Source: Vibrio sp. ED004
GTDB taxonomy: Bacteria > Pseudomonadota > Gammaproteobacteria > Enterobacterales > Vibrionaceae
Assembly: GCF_023206395.1 (NCBI RefSeq)
Contig: NZ_CP066150.1
Location: 1,612,001 to 1,676,000 of the forward strand
Length of the DNA: 64,000 nucleotides
Reading direction: 5' to 3'
Part shown: one piece after another, positions 43,648-51,878 of the stretch
Position numbering within the stretch: the first letter of the stretch is position 1
How the letters are laid out: every line of letters begins with the position of its first letter
Position numbers and translations under genes: made by a program
The notes under the pieces: generated by a model
Seen by the model: only the letters and a program-made list of their open reading frames with translations
Databases searched by the model: none
Told to the model about the DNA's origin: nothing

Positions 43648-45354
43648 ATGCAAGATGCAATGAATTGGTTAGCGAGAGACCCAGACCCGAGAACTCGTGA
43701 AGAGCTTCAACACCTCATCGATGAAGGAATGCTCGACGAATTAGAAGACCGTTTTACGCAGCGATTAGAGTTCGGGACAGCAGGTCTTCGTGGCAAAGTT
43801 GGATGTGGTCCAAACAGAATGAATCGCTTAGTGATACAAGAAACCTCGACAGGGCTTGGTCACTATTTGATAGAGCACGTTGCAAATGCCAAGATTCGTG
43901 GTGTTGTTGTGGGCTATGACGGCCGCTTAGATTCAAAGCAATTCGCTATTGATACCGCTTCTGTACTCACGGCTTTGGGTATTAAGGTTTACTTAACCTC
44001 GAATGTCGCTGCAACCCCTATCGTTGCTTTCGGCATTGAACATTTTAACGCAGCCGCAGCCGTTGTGGTCACAGCTAGCCATAATCCGCCAGAATACAAT
44101 GGCTTCAAAGTGTACTGGGAGAATGGTGCTCAAATCATTCCACCGCATGATGCTGCCATTGCCTCTGAAATCGATATCGCATCGACCAAGCCGATTCCTT
44201 TACTGAGCTTGAGTGACGCGGAGGCACAAGGCAAGTTAGTGTGGTTGACTGAGGGCTATTACCAAACGTATCGCGCTGCGATAAATCAGAGTCCATATGT
44301 GAGTAAAGACATTGAATCAGCGAACACTACCATCACCTACACCGCCATGCATGGTGTAGGCGCACAAATGGCTGAAGATCTGCTCCATGACTCCGGTTTC
44401 CATAAGGTATTCAGCGTTGCAGAACAACGAGAACCCGATGGTAACTTCCCAACCGTCAACTTCCCTAACCCGGAAGAGAAAGGGGCAATGGACCTTGTGG
44501 TCAACCTAGCAAAAAATGTCGATGCAGACATAGCTTGTGCCAACGATCCAGATGCAGACCGATTCGCCGTTGCGGTTAGAACTGAAGACGACTCGTACAA
44601 AATGCTCACGGGTGACCAAGTAGGTGTGTTGTTCGCGCATTACTTGTTGTCAAAGCCACACACTAAAAATCAGTTGGTTGGTAATAGTATCGTCTCATCA
44701 ACGCTGCTTGAAAAAGTGGCGAATGCCCATGGTGCTACCTATTTCCAAACACTGACAGGCTTTAAATGGTTGGCCAACATCGGCATGCAATTAGAAGACG
44801 AAAACAGTGAGTTCTTATTCGCCTATGAAGAAGCGCTAGGCTATACGATTGGTACTCAGGTTCGAGATAAGGACGGGCTGTCTGCTATCGTTGTTTTCGC
44901 TCAACTGGTTGAAGAGCTGAAATCTCAAGGTCGAACGGTCTGGGATCTTCTTGCTCAGATATCATTGGAGCATGGTGTTCATACCAACGCACAACGCAGT
45001 ATCGCGCTTGACCCAGATTCACCGTCGATTGGCTCTAAGCTTAGGTCAGCACAACCCAAAGCAATCAATGGTGTCGCTATATCAGTGATTGAAGATCTGC
45101 AATCATCGTTACGTTTTGTTATTGGCGGGAATACTGAAGCGATTAACCTGCCCGCGAGTGATGTGCTCATCTATCACCTCGAAGATGGTTCGCGCATTAT
45201 CGTCCGTCCTTCAGGAACCGAGCCTAAAGTTAAGGTTTACTATGAGACGGTGACAAAATTCGAAGGAACAGAAACCTACGAAGACACTCGTCTACGTGGC
45301 GAAGAGTATATGGACAAACTCATAGAACAACACCAGCAAGAACTGAATTCTTAA
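43648..45354 (+). CDS. Phospho-sugar mutase (phosphoglucomutase/phosphomannomutase, PGM2-like)
   Basis: The 568-residue enzyme has the N-terminal FGTAGLRGKVGCGPNRMN, phosphoserine loop VTASHNPPEYNGFKVYW, metal loop ANDPDADRFAV, sugar loop FAYEEALGYTIG and C-terminal phosphate site RPSGTEPKVKVYYE. The length and the GLRGxxG start fit the PGM2/phosphopentomutase-like branch instead of ManB. It interconverts hexose or pentose 1- and 6(5)-phosphates. ATG 43648 is preferred over GTG 43642, with AAAGG upstream. A candidate Fur box precedes it, an unusual setting for a sugar mutase. Confidence 0.9.
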   Translation: MQDAMNWLARDPDPRTREELQHLIDEGMLDELEDRFTQRLEFGTAGLRGKVGCGPNRMNRLVIQETSTGLGHYLIEHVANAKIRGVVVGYDGRLDSKQFAIDTASVLTALGIKVYLTSNVAATPIVAFGIEHFNAAAAVVVTASHNPPEYNGFKVYWENGAQIIPPHDAAIASEIDIASTKPIPLLSLSDAEAQGKLVWLTEGYYQTYRAAINQSPYVSKDIESANTTITYTAMHGVGAQMAEDLLHDSGFHKVFSVAEQREPDGNFPTVNFPNPEEKGAMDLVVNLAKNVDADIACANDPDADRFAVAVRTEDDSYKMLTGDQVGVLFAHYLLSKPHTKNQLVGNSIVSSTLLEKVANAHGATYFQTLTGFKWLANIGMQLEDENSEFLFAYEEALGYTIGTQVRDKDGLSAIVVFAQLVEELKSQGRTVWDLLAQISLEHGVHTNAQRSIALDPDSPSIGSKLRSAQPKAINGVAISVIEDLQSSLRFVIGGNTEAINLPASDVLIYHLEDGSRIIVRPSGTEPKVKVYYETVTKFEGTETYEDTRLRGEEYMDKLIEQHQQELNS

Positions 45355-45389
45355 CTATTGGTTTGTTCAACATATAACGGCTAAAGTAA

Positions 45390-45990
45390 ATTACCACCTT
45401 CTAAAGAAGGTGGCTTTATGTGAGCCCCCTAAAAGGGGGCTTTTGTTTAGTCCAACGCCAATTGCTGCTGCTCCACGCGCTCTTTTTTCTCTTGATGTCT
45501 TACATAGCGTCGAATGATTTCTTCATTAACCCCTACGCTATCGACAAAATAGCCCTTTACCAAAAGTGGTTACCCCAGAGTTTGTTTCTCCTTAAATATG
45601 GAAATTTACTAAAGAGTTTTAAAGCTATTTTGCCTTTCAATACGCCCATCAACTTGGATATCGATAACTTAGGCGGAACTTTTACTACCAAGTGCACGTG
45701 GTCAACTTGAACGTTTAATTCAACGACTTCACATCCAAGTTGATTACAGTAAACGTTTATACATCGATAAACTTCTTTACCTACATTGTTTTTCAAAATC
45801 CTAAATCGATACTTTGGTGTCCACACTATGTGATATTGACATCTCCAAAATACGTGGGAAGCTTGATTATATCTGCTCATGTTATTTGTCCTCTTTGACT
45901 TCGCTAAAAATCAAGGGAGCATTTAACATGGGTAGAACTACAGGCAAAGCCAAACTGAATGATAACCACCTACTGAAGTAGGTGGTTTAG
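45390..45990 (-). mobile_element. IS200/IS605-type element remnant
   Basis: A TnpA-type Y1 transposase frame is bracketed by terminal hairpins: CCACCTTCT/AGAAGGTGG at 45394-45413 and AACCACCTAC/GTAGGTGGTT at 45964-45987. A second hairpin, AGCCCCCT/AGGGGGCT at 45423-45441 followed by TTTGTTT, probably insulates or terminates the upstream mutase transcript. Subterminal hairpins, absence of inverted ends and absence of target duplication are all features of this single-strand-transposing family. Exact ends are not fixed. There is no TnpB gene. Confidence 0.8.
45447..45880 (-). pseudogene. TnpA Y1 (HUH) transposase, frameshifted
   Basis: The first 107 residues contain the typical start VFWRCQYHIVWTPKYRF and the HUH metal motif VQVDHVHLVV. 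The frame is then lost near 45555-45570 (after NHFW). In the neighbouring frame the protein continues KGYFVDSVGVNEEIIRRYVRHQ (shown as GVNEEIIRRYVRHQ) with the catalytic tyrosine codon at 45504-45506. The break therefore separates the metal site from the nucleophile, making it inactive. Confidence 0.87.
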
Positions 45991-46004
45991 GGCTGAAAAC
46001 AAAA

Positions 46005-46030
46005 AATGGACGCTCTAAGCGTCCATTCTT
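46005..46030. terminator. Terminator of the LysE gene
   Basis: AATGGACGCT (46005-46014) and AGCGTCCATT (46018-46027) form a 10-bp stem. On the minus strand it is followed by TTTTTTG, ending the LysE-family transcript. Confidence 0.88.
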
Positions 46031-46072
46031 CTCTCGGCGGCAAACCGCGATAATATGTTTTATTCGGAGCTT

Positions 46073-46705
46073 TTACGAAGTAAAGAAAGAAGACAACATC
46101 CAAATCGCCAACACGATGAACACACCGCCCATCACTTTCTGCTGATAAGTACGGAACTTAGCATTTTCTACCAGAGATTTACCAATCGTACCCACCAGTG
46201 CTACCAGCAGGAAATTGAACGTTAAACCTAAGACATTCAGCAGTAAACCAAGCACTAACATCTGCTCACCCGAAGTCGCTTCAATATTCGTCGACACGAA
46301 CTGAGGCAAAAACATCACAAAGAATACCAAGGCTTTAGGGTTAAGCAGGTTGCTGATCAGCGCTCGTTGATAATAGGCTTTTGCAGCAAAATTATCGTTT
46401 AACTCCGGCGCATTCCCCTGCTCTGTTCGCAGGCAATCCCAACCCATTTTCAACAAGTACGCGCCGCCTAACAAATGGAGAGCTTTAAGCGCTATTGGGC
46501 TCATTGCGATCAAAGCTGATACACCCATAGCCGCTAATACTGTCAGAATGATCCCAGAAGTCGCGTTGCCTAGGCTTGCAAATACGCCGACCTTACGGCC
46601 ATAGCTCATGCTTGAACTCGCAATCAGTAACATATCAGGGCCAGGCAAAAGGAGAAGTGCAACAACGGCAGTCAGGTAGACAGGTAAAATGGTTAAGTCG
46701 ATCAT
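46073..46705 (-). CDS. LysE/RhtB-family amino-acid exporter
   Basis: This 210-residue membrane protein with about six helices has the family start LLLLPGPDMLLIASSSMSYGRKVGVFASLGNATSGI (core LLPGPDMLL) and NLLNPKALVFFVMFLPQF. LysE/RhtB proteins export amino acids or their derivatives such as homoserine or threonine; the substrate cannot be inferred. It appears to be a single-gene unit with its own terminator. Confidence 0.88.
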   Translation of the reverse strand: MIDLTILPVYLTAVVALLLLPGPDMLLIASSSMSYGRKVGVFASLGNATSGIILTVLAAMGVSALIAMSPIALKALHLLGGAYLLKMGWDCLRTEQGNAPELNDNFAAKAYYQRALISNLLNPKALVFFVMFLPQFVSTNIEATSGEQMLVLGLLLNVLGLTFNFLLVALVGTIGKSLVENAKFRTYQQKVMGGVFIVLAIWMLSSFFTS

Positions 46706-46855
46706 GGGTTTCAGTATTGATAAAAACGGAGGCGGATTTTATATCAATTACCAACACCCTTCCAGATGCAATCAGTTGTTCGACGTTTATTTACTCGAAT
46801 TAAAAACCAATATCAAACAACAAAGCCAATTTATTAACTTAATAGAAAAGACTAA

Positions 46856-47488
46856 CTAACTTGCTACCCACTCGATCTCAATCAATGTCGTATCACCACA
46901 CTTTAGGCGGCCAAGGAATATATCACCTCTGTGTACAGCACCAACACCTTTTGGAGTACCCGTCATCACAACATCGCCATCGAGCAAGGTGGTATAAGAA
47001 GACAGCTCTTCTAGGATAGTTTGTGGAGAGTAAAGCATCTGCTCAACATGTCCTTTCTGGACGCGGACGCAATTAATAAACAGTTCTAAATTCAAGTCCA
47101 TTAGATCTAAGTTATCAGTTGGAACGAAGCGACTAAAAACGGCTGAACCGTCAAACGCTTTAGCGCGTTCCCAAGGTAAGCCTTTCGCTTTTAAGCTACT
47201 TTGCAACTCACGTTTGGTGAGGTCTAACCCTAAGCCCACGGCTGAGTATTGACCATTTTCAACGATAAAGCAGATTTCAGCTTCGTAATGTAGTGCTTCT
47301 TGATGGAATGAAGAAAGAGAGGAAGTCACGCTGGTACTTGGTTTATTGAACACCACCATCGAGTCCGGGATCGCGTTGTTAAGTTCTTCAATGTGATCAA
47401 CATAGTTACGCCCAACACACAACACTTTGGTTGGTGTCGCGGTTCGTTTCGAATTCATCAATTGTTCCTGATCAACAACGCTGCTCAT
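46856..47488 (-). CDS. FAA-hydrolase family protein
   Basis: The 210-residue protein matches the fumarylacetoacetate hydrolase fold: VLCVGRNYVDHIEELNN, VVFNKPSTSV, the metal-ligand cluster HYEAEICFIVE, and VVMTGTPKGVGAVHRGD. Relatives hydrolyse or decarboxylate acylpyruvates and oxaloacetate (YcgM/FAHD1-like). The exact substrate is not shown by context. AGGGA lies upstream of the start codon. Confidence 0.87.
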   Translation of the reverse strand: MSSVVDQEQLMNSKRTATPTKVLCVGRNYVDHIEELNNAIPDSMVVFNKPSTSVTSSLSSFHQEALHYEAEICFIVENGQYSAVGLGLDLTKRELQSSLKAKGLPWERAKAFDGSAVFSRFVPTDNLDLMDLNLELFINCVRVQKGHVEQMLYSPQTILEELSSYTTLLDGDVVMTGTPKGVGAVHRGDIFLGRLKCGDTTLIEIEWVAS

Positions 47489-47665
47489 AGTTTGTCCCTG
47501 AACTATTTTTGGAACGCAGAGTTTACCGCATCACAAAATGAGAGTCTTCGACAAGATGGTTACCAATATCTAAATTCTGATCTTCAGCTCAATTCGATGA
47601 TTTGAAAGCGTTTATACGAAGATCGCGACAGCACGAAATCACCATTCAAGACAAAAACCCAAAAC

Positions 47666-47704
47666 GAAAAAAGCCCTCTCTAACCAAAAGGTTTGAGAGG
47701 GCTT
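47666..47704 (-). terminator. Terminator of the porin gene
   Basis: On the minus strand AAGCCCTCTCAAACC pairs with GGTTAGAGAGGGCTT (one mismatch), followed by TTTTTCG. It lies about 70 bases after the porin stop codon. Confidence 0.88.
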
Positions 47705-47776
47705 AGCATGGTGTCTAGGACAGTATCCTAAAAGGTAAACCTAAGGAGTAAACACTATGCTAAATCAGTCTGCGAC

Positions 47777-48814
47777 TTATAGGTAGTAACGAGCACCAAG
47801 TAGCCACTGGTCGTCAGCTTTCTCTTTGTACACACCAGAGCCTTGTAGGTCGAACTGGTAACCAGCAAAGCCTACGAACTGAGATGTGAAGTTGTATTCA
47901 GCTTGTAGAGCTGTTGTAGAGAATACTGTTTCGCTCCTCTTGTCGTCTTCTACAGCTTCGTAGTTAACGCTTAGGTTAAGGCTGTTAGAAAGAGCGTAAG
48001 ACGCTAGTAATTCAACTGCAACTGTCTCTTCTAGAGCAACGCCTGAGCTTGAGTTCATGTAGTTGTTCATTGCGTAAACACCAGCTAGGTAAAGACCTTC
48101 AGCGCCGTATGAACCGTAAGTTGCACTTACTACATGTGAATCAGCAGTTTGTGAACCAGCAAGAGCGTAAGTTACGTCACCTGTGTTGTATGCGTAGTTT
48201 GCAGTGAAATCAGCGATCGCGTAGTTCAAAGCAATTTGACCACGGTTGCCGTATTCGTTCGCACCATCAGCTTTGCGACCTTGCCATGCAACACCAACGT
48301 TTAGAGAACCTGCGTTGCCGAAATCGATAGCGTTGCCGTAGCTCACCATCTCTTCGCCACGACCAGTACCTAGGTTGCCGTGATCTTCGTAGATGAAGTC
48401 ATTCGCGAATGCGATTGGCATATCAGCTACACCAGCAACGTTGTAGTAAGGTGCCCATTGAGTACCTACTGCTGCACGACCGTAATCATCGTGAGAAAGG
48501 CCAACGTAACCAAGACGAGTTGTGAATGACTCATCACCGCCGTCTAGCATGTTTAGCGCCCATTCACCTTTAGCATCAGCAGTGAAGCCGTTACCAAGGT
48601 CGTGAGTTGCACCGAAGTTGATACGTGGAGAAACAGATTCTACACCGATGTCGTCGCTGTTAAGGCGGTCATCACTGTTTACATCACCAACTGCAACTGA
48701 AACGTGGCCGCCAACTGAGAATGTTGTGCCGTCTTCGTTGTAAAGTTCTACTGCAACTGCCTGTGTACCAAATACTGCACCAGAAATTGCTAGCGCTAAA
48801 AGTTTCTTATTCAT
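47777..48814 (-). CDS. General outer-membrane porin (OmpU/OmpC-like)
   Basis: A signal peptide MNKKLLALAISGAVFGTQAV ending AVA precedes a 16-strand-type barrel of about 325 residues: ELYNEDGTTFSVGGHVSVAVG, an SPRINFG strand, LGYVGLSHDDYGRAAVGTQWAPYYN in the constriction-loop region, and the C-terminal LLGARYYL whose last aromatic residues direct barrel assembly. Codon use is strongly biased towards highly expressed codons. It is a monocistronic unit with a long upstream region. Confidence 0.92.
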   Translation of the reverse strand: MNKKLLALAISGAVFGTQAVAVELYNEDGTTFSVGGHVSVAVGDVNSDDRLNSDDIGVESVSPRINFGATHDLGNGFTADAKGEWALNMLDGGDESFTTRLGYVGLSHDDYGRAAVGTQWAPYYNVAGVADMPIAFANDFIYEDHGNLGTGRGEEMVSYGNAIDFGNAGSLNVGVAWQGRKADGANEYGNRGQIALNYAIADFTANYAYNTGDVTYALAGSQTADSHVVSATYGSYGAEGLYLAGVYAMNNYMNSSSGVALEETVAVELLASYALSNSLNLSVNYEAVEDDKRSETVFSTTALQAEYNFTSQFVGFAGYQFDLQGSGVYKEKADDQWLLGARYYL

Positions 48815-49353
48815 TTGTCATGTCCATTATGTAACTGGGAGAGTTATTCACTAACAACCTCGTGCTTACGGAGAAGTTGTTACCTGCATTTAACAAGTAG
48901 GCAAACACTAATCGATGAATGACAAAAAAGTTGCATTAAAATATATAAAATAAAAACAACAATACTATAAAAAACAAAAATCACTTTAAAAACAACAAAA
49001 TGAAACACAATTACAAGAAAATATTTGTGTTTTATTTATATTAGTCAAAGCGATTTTTTGGCTTTCTAATCACTAAAAAAGCATTTAAAATCAAAGAAAA
49101 GAAAGAGTGAACCGTCCCTGAATAGGAAAAACCTGACATTGAAACATTCTGTAACATTTAGAATCTACTAGAAAACTTTCAAACCAAAGCTTACTAGCGA
49201 AGTCAAAGCTGAACTCACTAATATATGGATATACCACTGATATCAAGTTGGAGCGTTAGACACAAAAAAGGGCAACCAGTCGAAGACCAATTACCCTATT
49301 TATCATTTTTCTAAGTGCGTAATAGCCCTATCGGAGCTAAACGAATCAAGCTG
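48815..49353. promoter_or_regulatory. AT-rich gap: porin upstream region and yegD-like terminator
   Basis: No gene is visible in 540 bases. Positions 48853-48881 hold an imperfect stem-loop (AACAAC...GTTGTT) that would lie in the porin 5' leader. Positions 48930-49060 are rich in A-runs with helical spacing, likely a curved upstream promoter element. At 49263-49300, read on the minus strand, AGGGTAATTGG and CTGGTTGCCCT pair around a CTTCGA loop and TTTTTTG follows, a terminator for the YegD-like gene. Confidence 0.6.
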
Positions 49354-50706
49354 TTATTTAAAACAAACCTCAGCCCAACGAGCTAGGCCCGCGGTTACAG
49401 AACCAAAGTAATTACCACTCACAATAGGAACATTTGGCACAGCTTGTTGTACGGCTTCGCGCAGTATTGGCGAACGAGCTGAACCACCTGTCATGTAGAT
49501 GACATCTGGCTTTTTCTGACCCTGTTGTATCGCTTCTTTCACCAACTCAATCATCTTAGACTTTGGCGTTTCGATTGCATCAATCATCTGTTCAACTGAG
49601 ATGTCCACCTCAACCAACTCAGAAGCAACGCTAATTGCTGTTCGATACTGAGCGGATTCTGCTAGCGCAATCTTGGTTTCTTCCGCGCGACGAACAATAC
49701 CGTAGCCTAGAGTGTCGTGATAAACCTTAATCAAGCGATCTAACTTTTGAGGCTCTGACGCTTCTTTACGGAGTAGCTTCAATGCGGCAAGGTTTTCACG
49801 AGAATAGAAGTTCTTCTGAGCTTCTACATTGTTAATTGCAATCGGGTTCCAGAATTGAGCCAATGGCATATCAATACCAGAGATACCTTTACTGCCCATA
49901 CCGAAAGGTGACATCAGTTGTTTGAACGCTAGATAGATATCGAGGTCATTACCCCCTACCCTTTGCCCGCTGTGTGCCAGTAAGCTCTGAGTACGATCCG
50001 CTTGACCAGACCAACTAGGGCCCATTTCTAGCAATGAGCAGTCGGTCGTACCACCACCAATATCGACCACCAATACCGTTTGGTTTTCAGTCAAGGTGCT
50101 TTCGTAATCTAGGCCGGCAGCTACGGGCTCAAATTGAAAGGCGATATCAAGGAAACCAGCACGCTTAGCAGCGCGAGTAAGGATGTCTTCAGCTTGTCTG
50201 TTTGCGTCTTCACCACCTCGACCATGAAAGTTAATTGGTCGGCCGATAACCGCTTGTTTGATCTGTTCTTGAGTCGTGCGCTCGGCTTGGTGTTTAATAT
50301 TGGCCATCATGGCACACACCAAATCTTCAAAAAAGCTGACCTGAACATCGTGCAGACCACTTGCACCAAGGAAAGACTTAGGAGACTTAACGTAATAAAC
50401 GTCACGAGGGTCTTCTAAATATAGGTCTAACGCAGCCTGACCAAATGCCATATCTTCCGGCTCTAGGTCGATACTTTCTTCTCGGTTCAATGCAATCGCA
50501 CGTCGTAACACTTGCTCACCGACCGCATCACTTGGCTTGATGTTTAAATGGCGAAATAGATGCTCAGAAACACTCTCACGAGTAGGAGCAAACACAGTTG
50601 AGGGAATATAGTGGTTGTCACCTTCTAATGGTAACAGGCTTGGTTCTCCATTAACCATCGCCGCAACAGAACAGTTCGCTGTTCCATAATCAAATCCAAT
50701 AAACAT
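49354..50706 (-). CDS. YegD-like Hsp70-family chaperone
   Basis: This 450-residue protein, the same length as E. coli YegD, keeps the actin/Hsp70 ATPase fold: phosphate loop FIGFDYGTANCSVA, AVIGRPINFHG, EPVAAGLDYE, VVDIGGGTTDCSLLEM and YMTGGSARSP. The C-terminal substrate-binding domain of DnaK is absent. The function of YegD is not established. ATG 50706 is taken over GTG 50718 because GGGGAA then sits at ribosome-binding distance and the N-terminus matches the family. Confidence 0.88.
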   Translation of the reverse strand: MFIGFDYGTANCSVAAMVNGEPSLLPLEGDNHYIPSTVFAPTRESVSEHLFRHLNIKPSDAVGEQVLRRAIALNREESIDLEPEDMAFGQAALDLYLEDPRDVYYVKSPKSFLGASGLHDVQVSFFEDLVCAMMANIKHQAERTTQEQIKQAVIGRPINFHGRGGEDANRQAEDILTRAAKRAGFLDIAFQFEPVAAGLDYESTLTENQTVLVVDIGGGTTDCSLLEMGPSWSGQADRTQSLLAHSGQRVGGNDLDIYLAFKQLMSPFGMGSKGISGIDMPLAQFWNPIAINNVEAQKNFYSRENLAALKLLRKEASEPQKLDRLIKVYHDTLGYGIVRRAEETKIALAESAQYRTAISVASELVEVDISVEQMIDAIETPKSKMIELVKEAIQQGQKKPDVIYMTGGSARSPILREAVQQAVPNVPIVSGNYFGSVTAGLARWAEVCFK

Positions 50707-50865
50707 AATATTCCCCACGCAACAAAAGGGGCAAGATGCTACATGAAAAGCCTTGAAATTACGAGGTCATTTGTCGATTTTACTCTGTCATTTTTTGCTT
50801 TGGCGACTCTTAAAAAGAAAACAAATATGCTACATTTCAGCCCAAATAAATCACGGGTCAGATAG

Positions 50866-51171
50866 ATGAAAACACCTTGCCGAGCGGCTTGTAAAAATAA
50901 TGGCGGTATGTGTAGCGGCTGCTTTCGCACAATGGATGAAATTATAGGTTGGAAAGGCTTATCTGAAAGCGAAAGGGATTCTGTTATGGATAACGTCAGT
51001 GGCGCGAGTTCAACTCACCAATGTCCACAATGTAATGAACCCGCTCAATGCGATATCAGCGCCGGTAAAGACACATGTTGGTGTTTTGAGTTAGAGAAGC
51101 GCGATACGAGCGATATTCCAAAAACTGGCGTTTGCATGTGTCGTAAGTGCCTGTCTGAGCTGCCGATTTAG
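50866..51171 (+). CDS. Cysteine-rich protein: DUF1289 domain plus CWC-type domain
   Basis: The 101-residue protein contains 12 cysteines. The N-terminal third has TPCRAACKNNGGMCSGCFRTMDEIIGW (core MCSGCFRTMDEI), the DUF1289 pattern. The rest has CPQCNEPAQC, DTCWCFEL and CMCRKCLSEL, the cysteine-rich CWC family pattern, with CWCF characteristic. It probably binds zinc or another metal; no function is known. It is divergent from the YegD-like gene. Confidence 0.83.
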   Translation: MKTPCRAACKNNGGMCSGCFRTMDEIIGWKGLSESERDSVMDNVSGASSTHQCPQCNEPAQCDISAGKDTCWCFELEKRDTSDIPKTGVCMCRKCLSELPI

Positions 51172-51217
51172 TAATTCGCGCGCCTATTCTTGTACAGCGG
51201 TTCTTGTGCAGTTAAAA

Positions 51218-51243
51218 AAGCGAGATATGATTTGTCTCGCTTC
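51218..51243 (-). terminator. Terminator of the hopJ-like gene
   Basis: AAGCGAGA (51218-51225) pairs with TCTCGCTT (51235-51242); on the minus strand TTTTTT follows. The 3' untranslated region between this hairpin and the hopJ-like stop codon holds tandem copies of the gene's end. Confidence 0.85.
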
Positions 51244-51268
51244 AAAATACTTATTGCTTAGTGAGTGT

Positions 51269-51355
51269 TTACTTCGTCTTTAAGACTATTGACTAAGCTT
51301 TCGAAAACTATTTACTGAATCTTTAAAAACAATTTACTTAGCCTTTAAAACCAAT
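51269..51355. repeat. Four 21-22-base repeats at the end of the hopJ-like gene
   Basis: Units start at 51269, 51290, 51312 and 51334. Read on the minus strand each resembles ATTGGTTTTAAAGGCTAAGTAA, which in the first copy encodes the gene's last residues and stop codon. The other three copies lie behind the stop and keep TAA, TCA and TAA at the same place. Confidence 0.75.
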
Positions 51356-51684
51356 GCTGGCTGAGAAAACTCTACTCCACTCCAACCGTGAGTCATGAAG
51401 TTACGAATATTTTGATGGTCGGTATTCTCAGGAAAACCTAATACGTCATTGCGGTAATATTGGCCAAAGCAAGCCAATGTCTGCTCCGCTGAAAGGCCTT
51501 GCTCTAAACCAAAAGCAAAAATCTTACACGAACCGTTATTCTGACCAGCAGTATTCACAACATCACCGTTGCGAAATTCACACTCTGAAAAGTCATAGTG
51601 TGCTTCTATCACTTGCATTGTGTCTTCAAATTGCACGCTTTCCGGGGTATCAGCCAACGTGTTTAATAGGGTTTCCAGTTCCAT
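51334..51684 (-). CDS. HopJ-family protein
   Basis: This 116-residue protein matches the HopJ type III effector family: VQFEDTMQVIEAHYDFSECEFRNGDVVN, NNGSCKIFAFGLEQGLSAEQTLACFG, YYRNDVL and NIRNFMTHGWSGVEF. The name comes from a plant-pathogen effector, but homologues are widespread in bacteria without type III secretion, so a housekeeping role is likely. There is no signal peptide or secretion gene nearby. Confidence 0.88.
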   Translation of the reverse strand: MELETLLNTLADTPESVQFEDTMQVIEAHYDFSECEFRNGDVVNTAGQNNGSCKIFAFGLEQGLSAEQTLACFGQYYRNDVLGFPENTDHQNIRNFMTHGWSGVEFSQPALVLKAK

Positions 51685-51878
51685 TTACTATTTCTCCATC
51701 AAGTAAGTAACGTACAGCAGTGTATCTTTTTTTTCGATAAGAGTAAGCCGTTGTTTAGTTGGCTAAGCGATTCATTTTTTAGCCTTGCTAGTATAATTAC
51801 TTCAATGAAACTAATGACATAGTTTTATCAGGACGTTATATTATTTTATCAAATGGTTAACATTGTTCAGTAACGAAT

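Noticed and set aside
51334..51684. HopJ-like gene as evidence for type III secretion
   Set aside because: The family is widespread outside type III systems and no secretion gene or chaperone is in the window.
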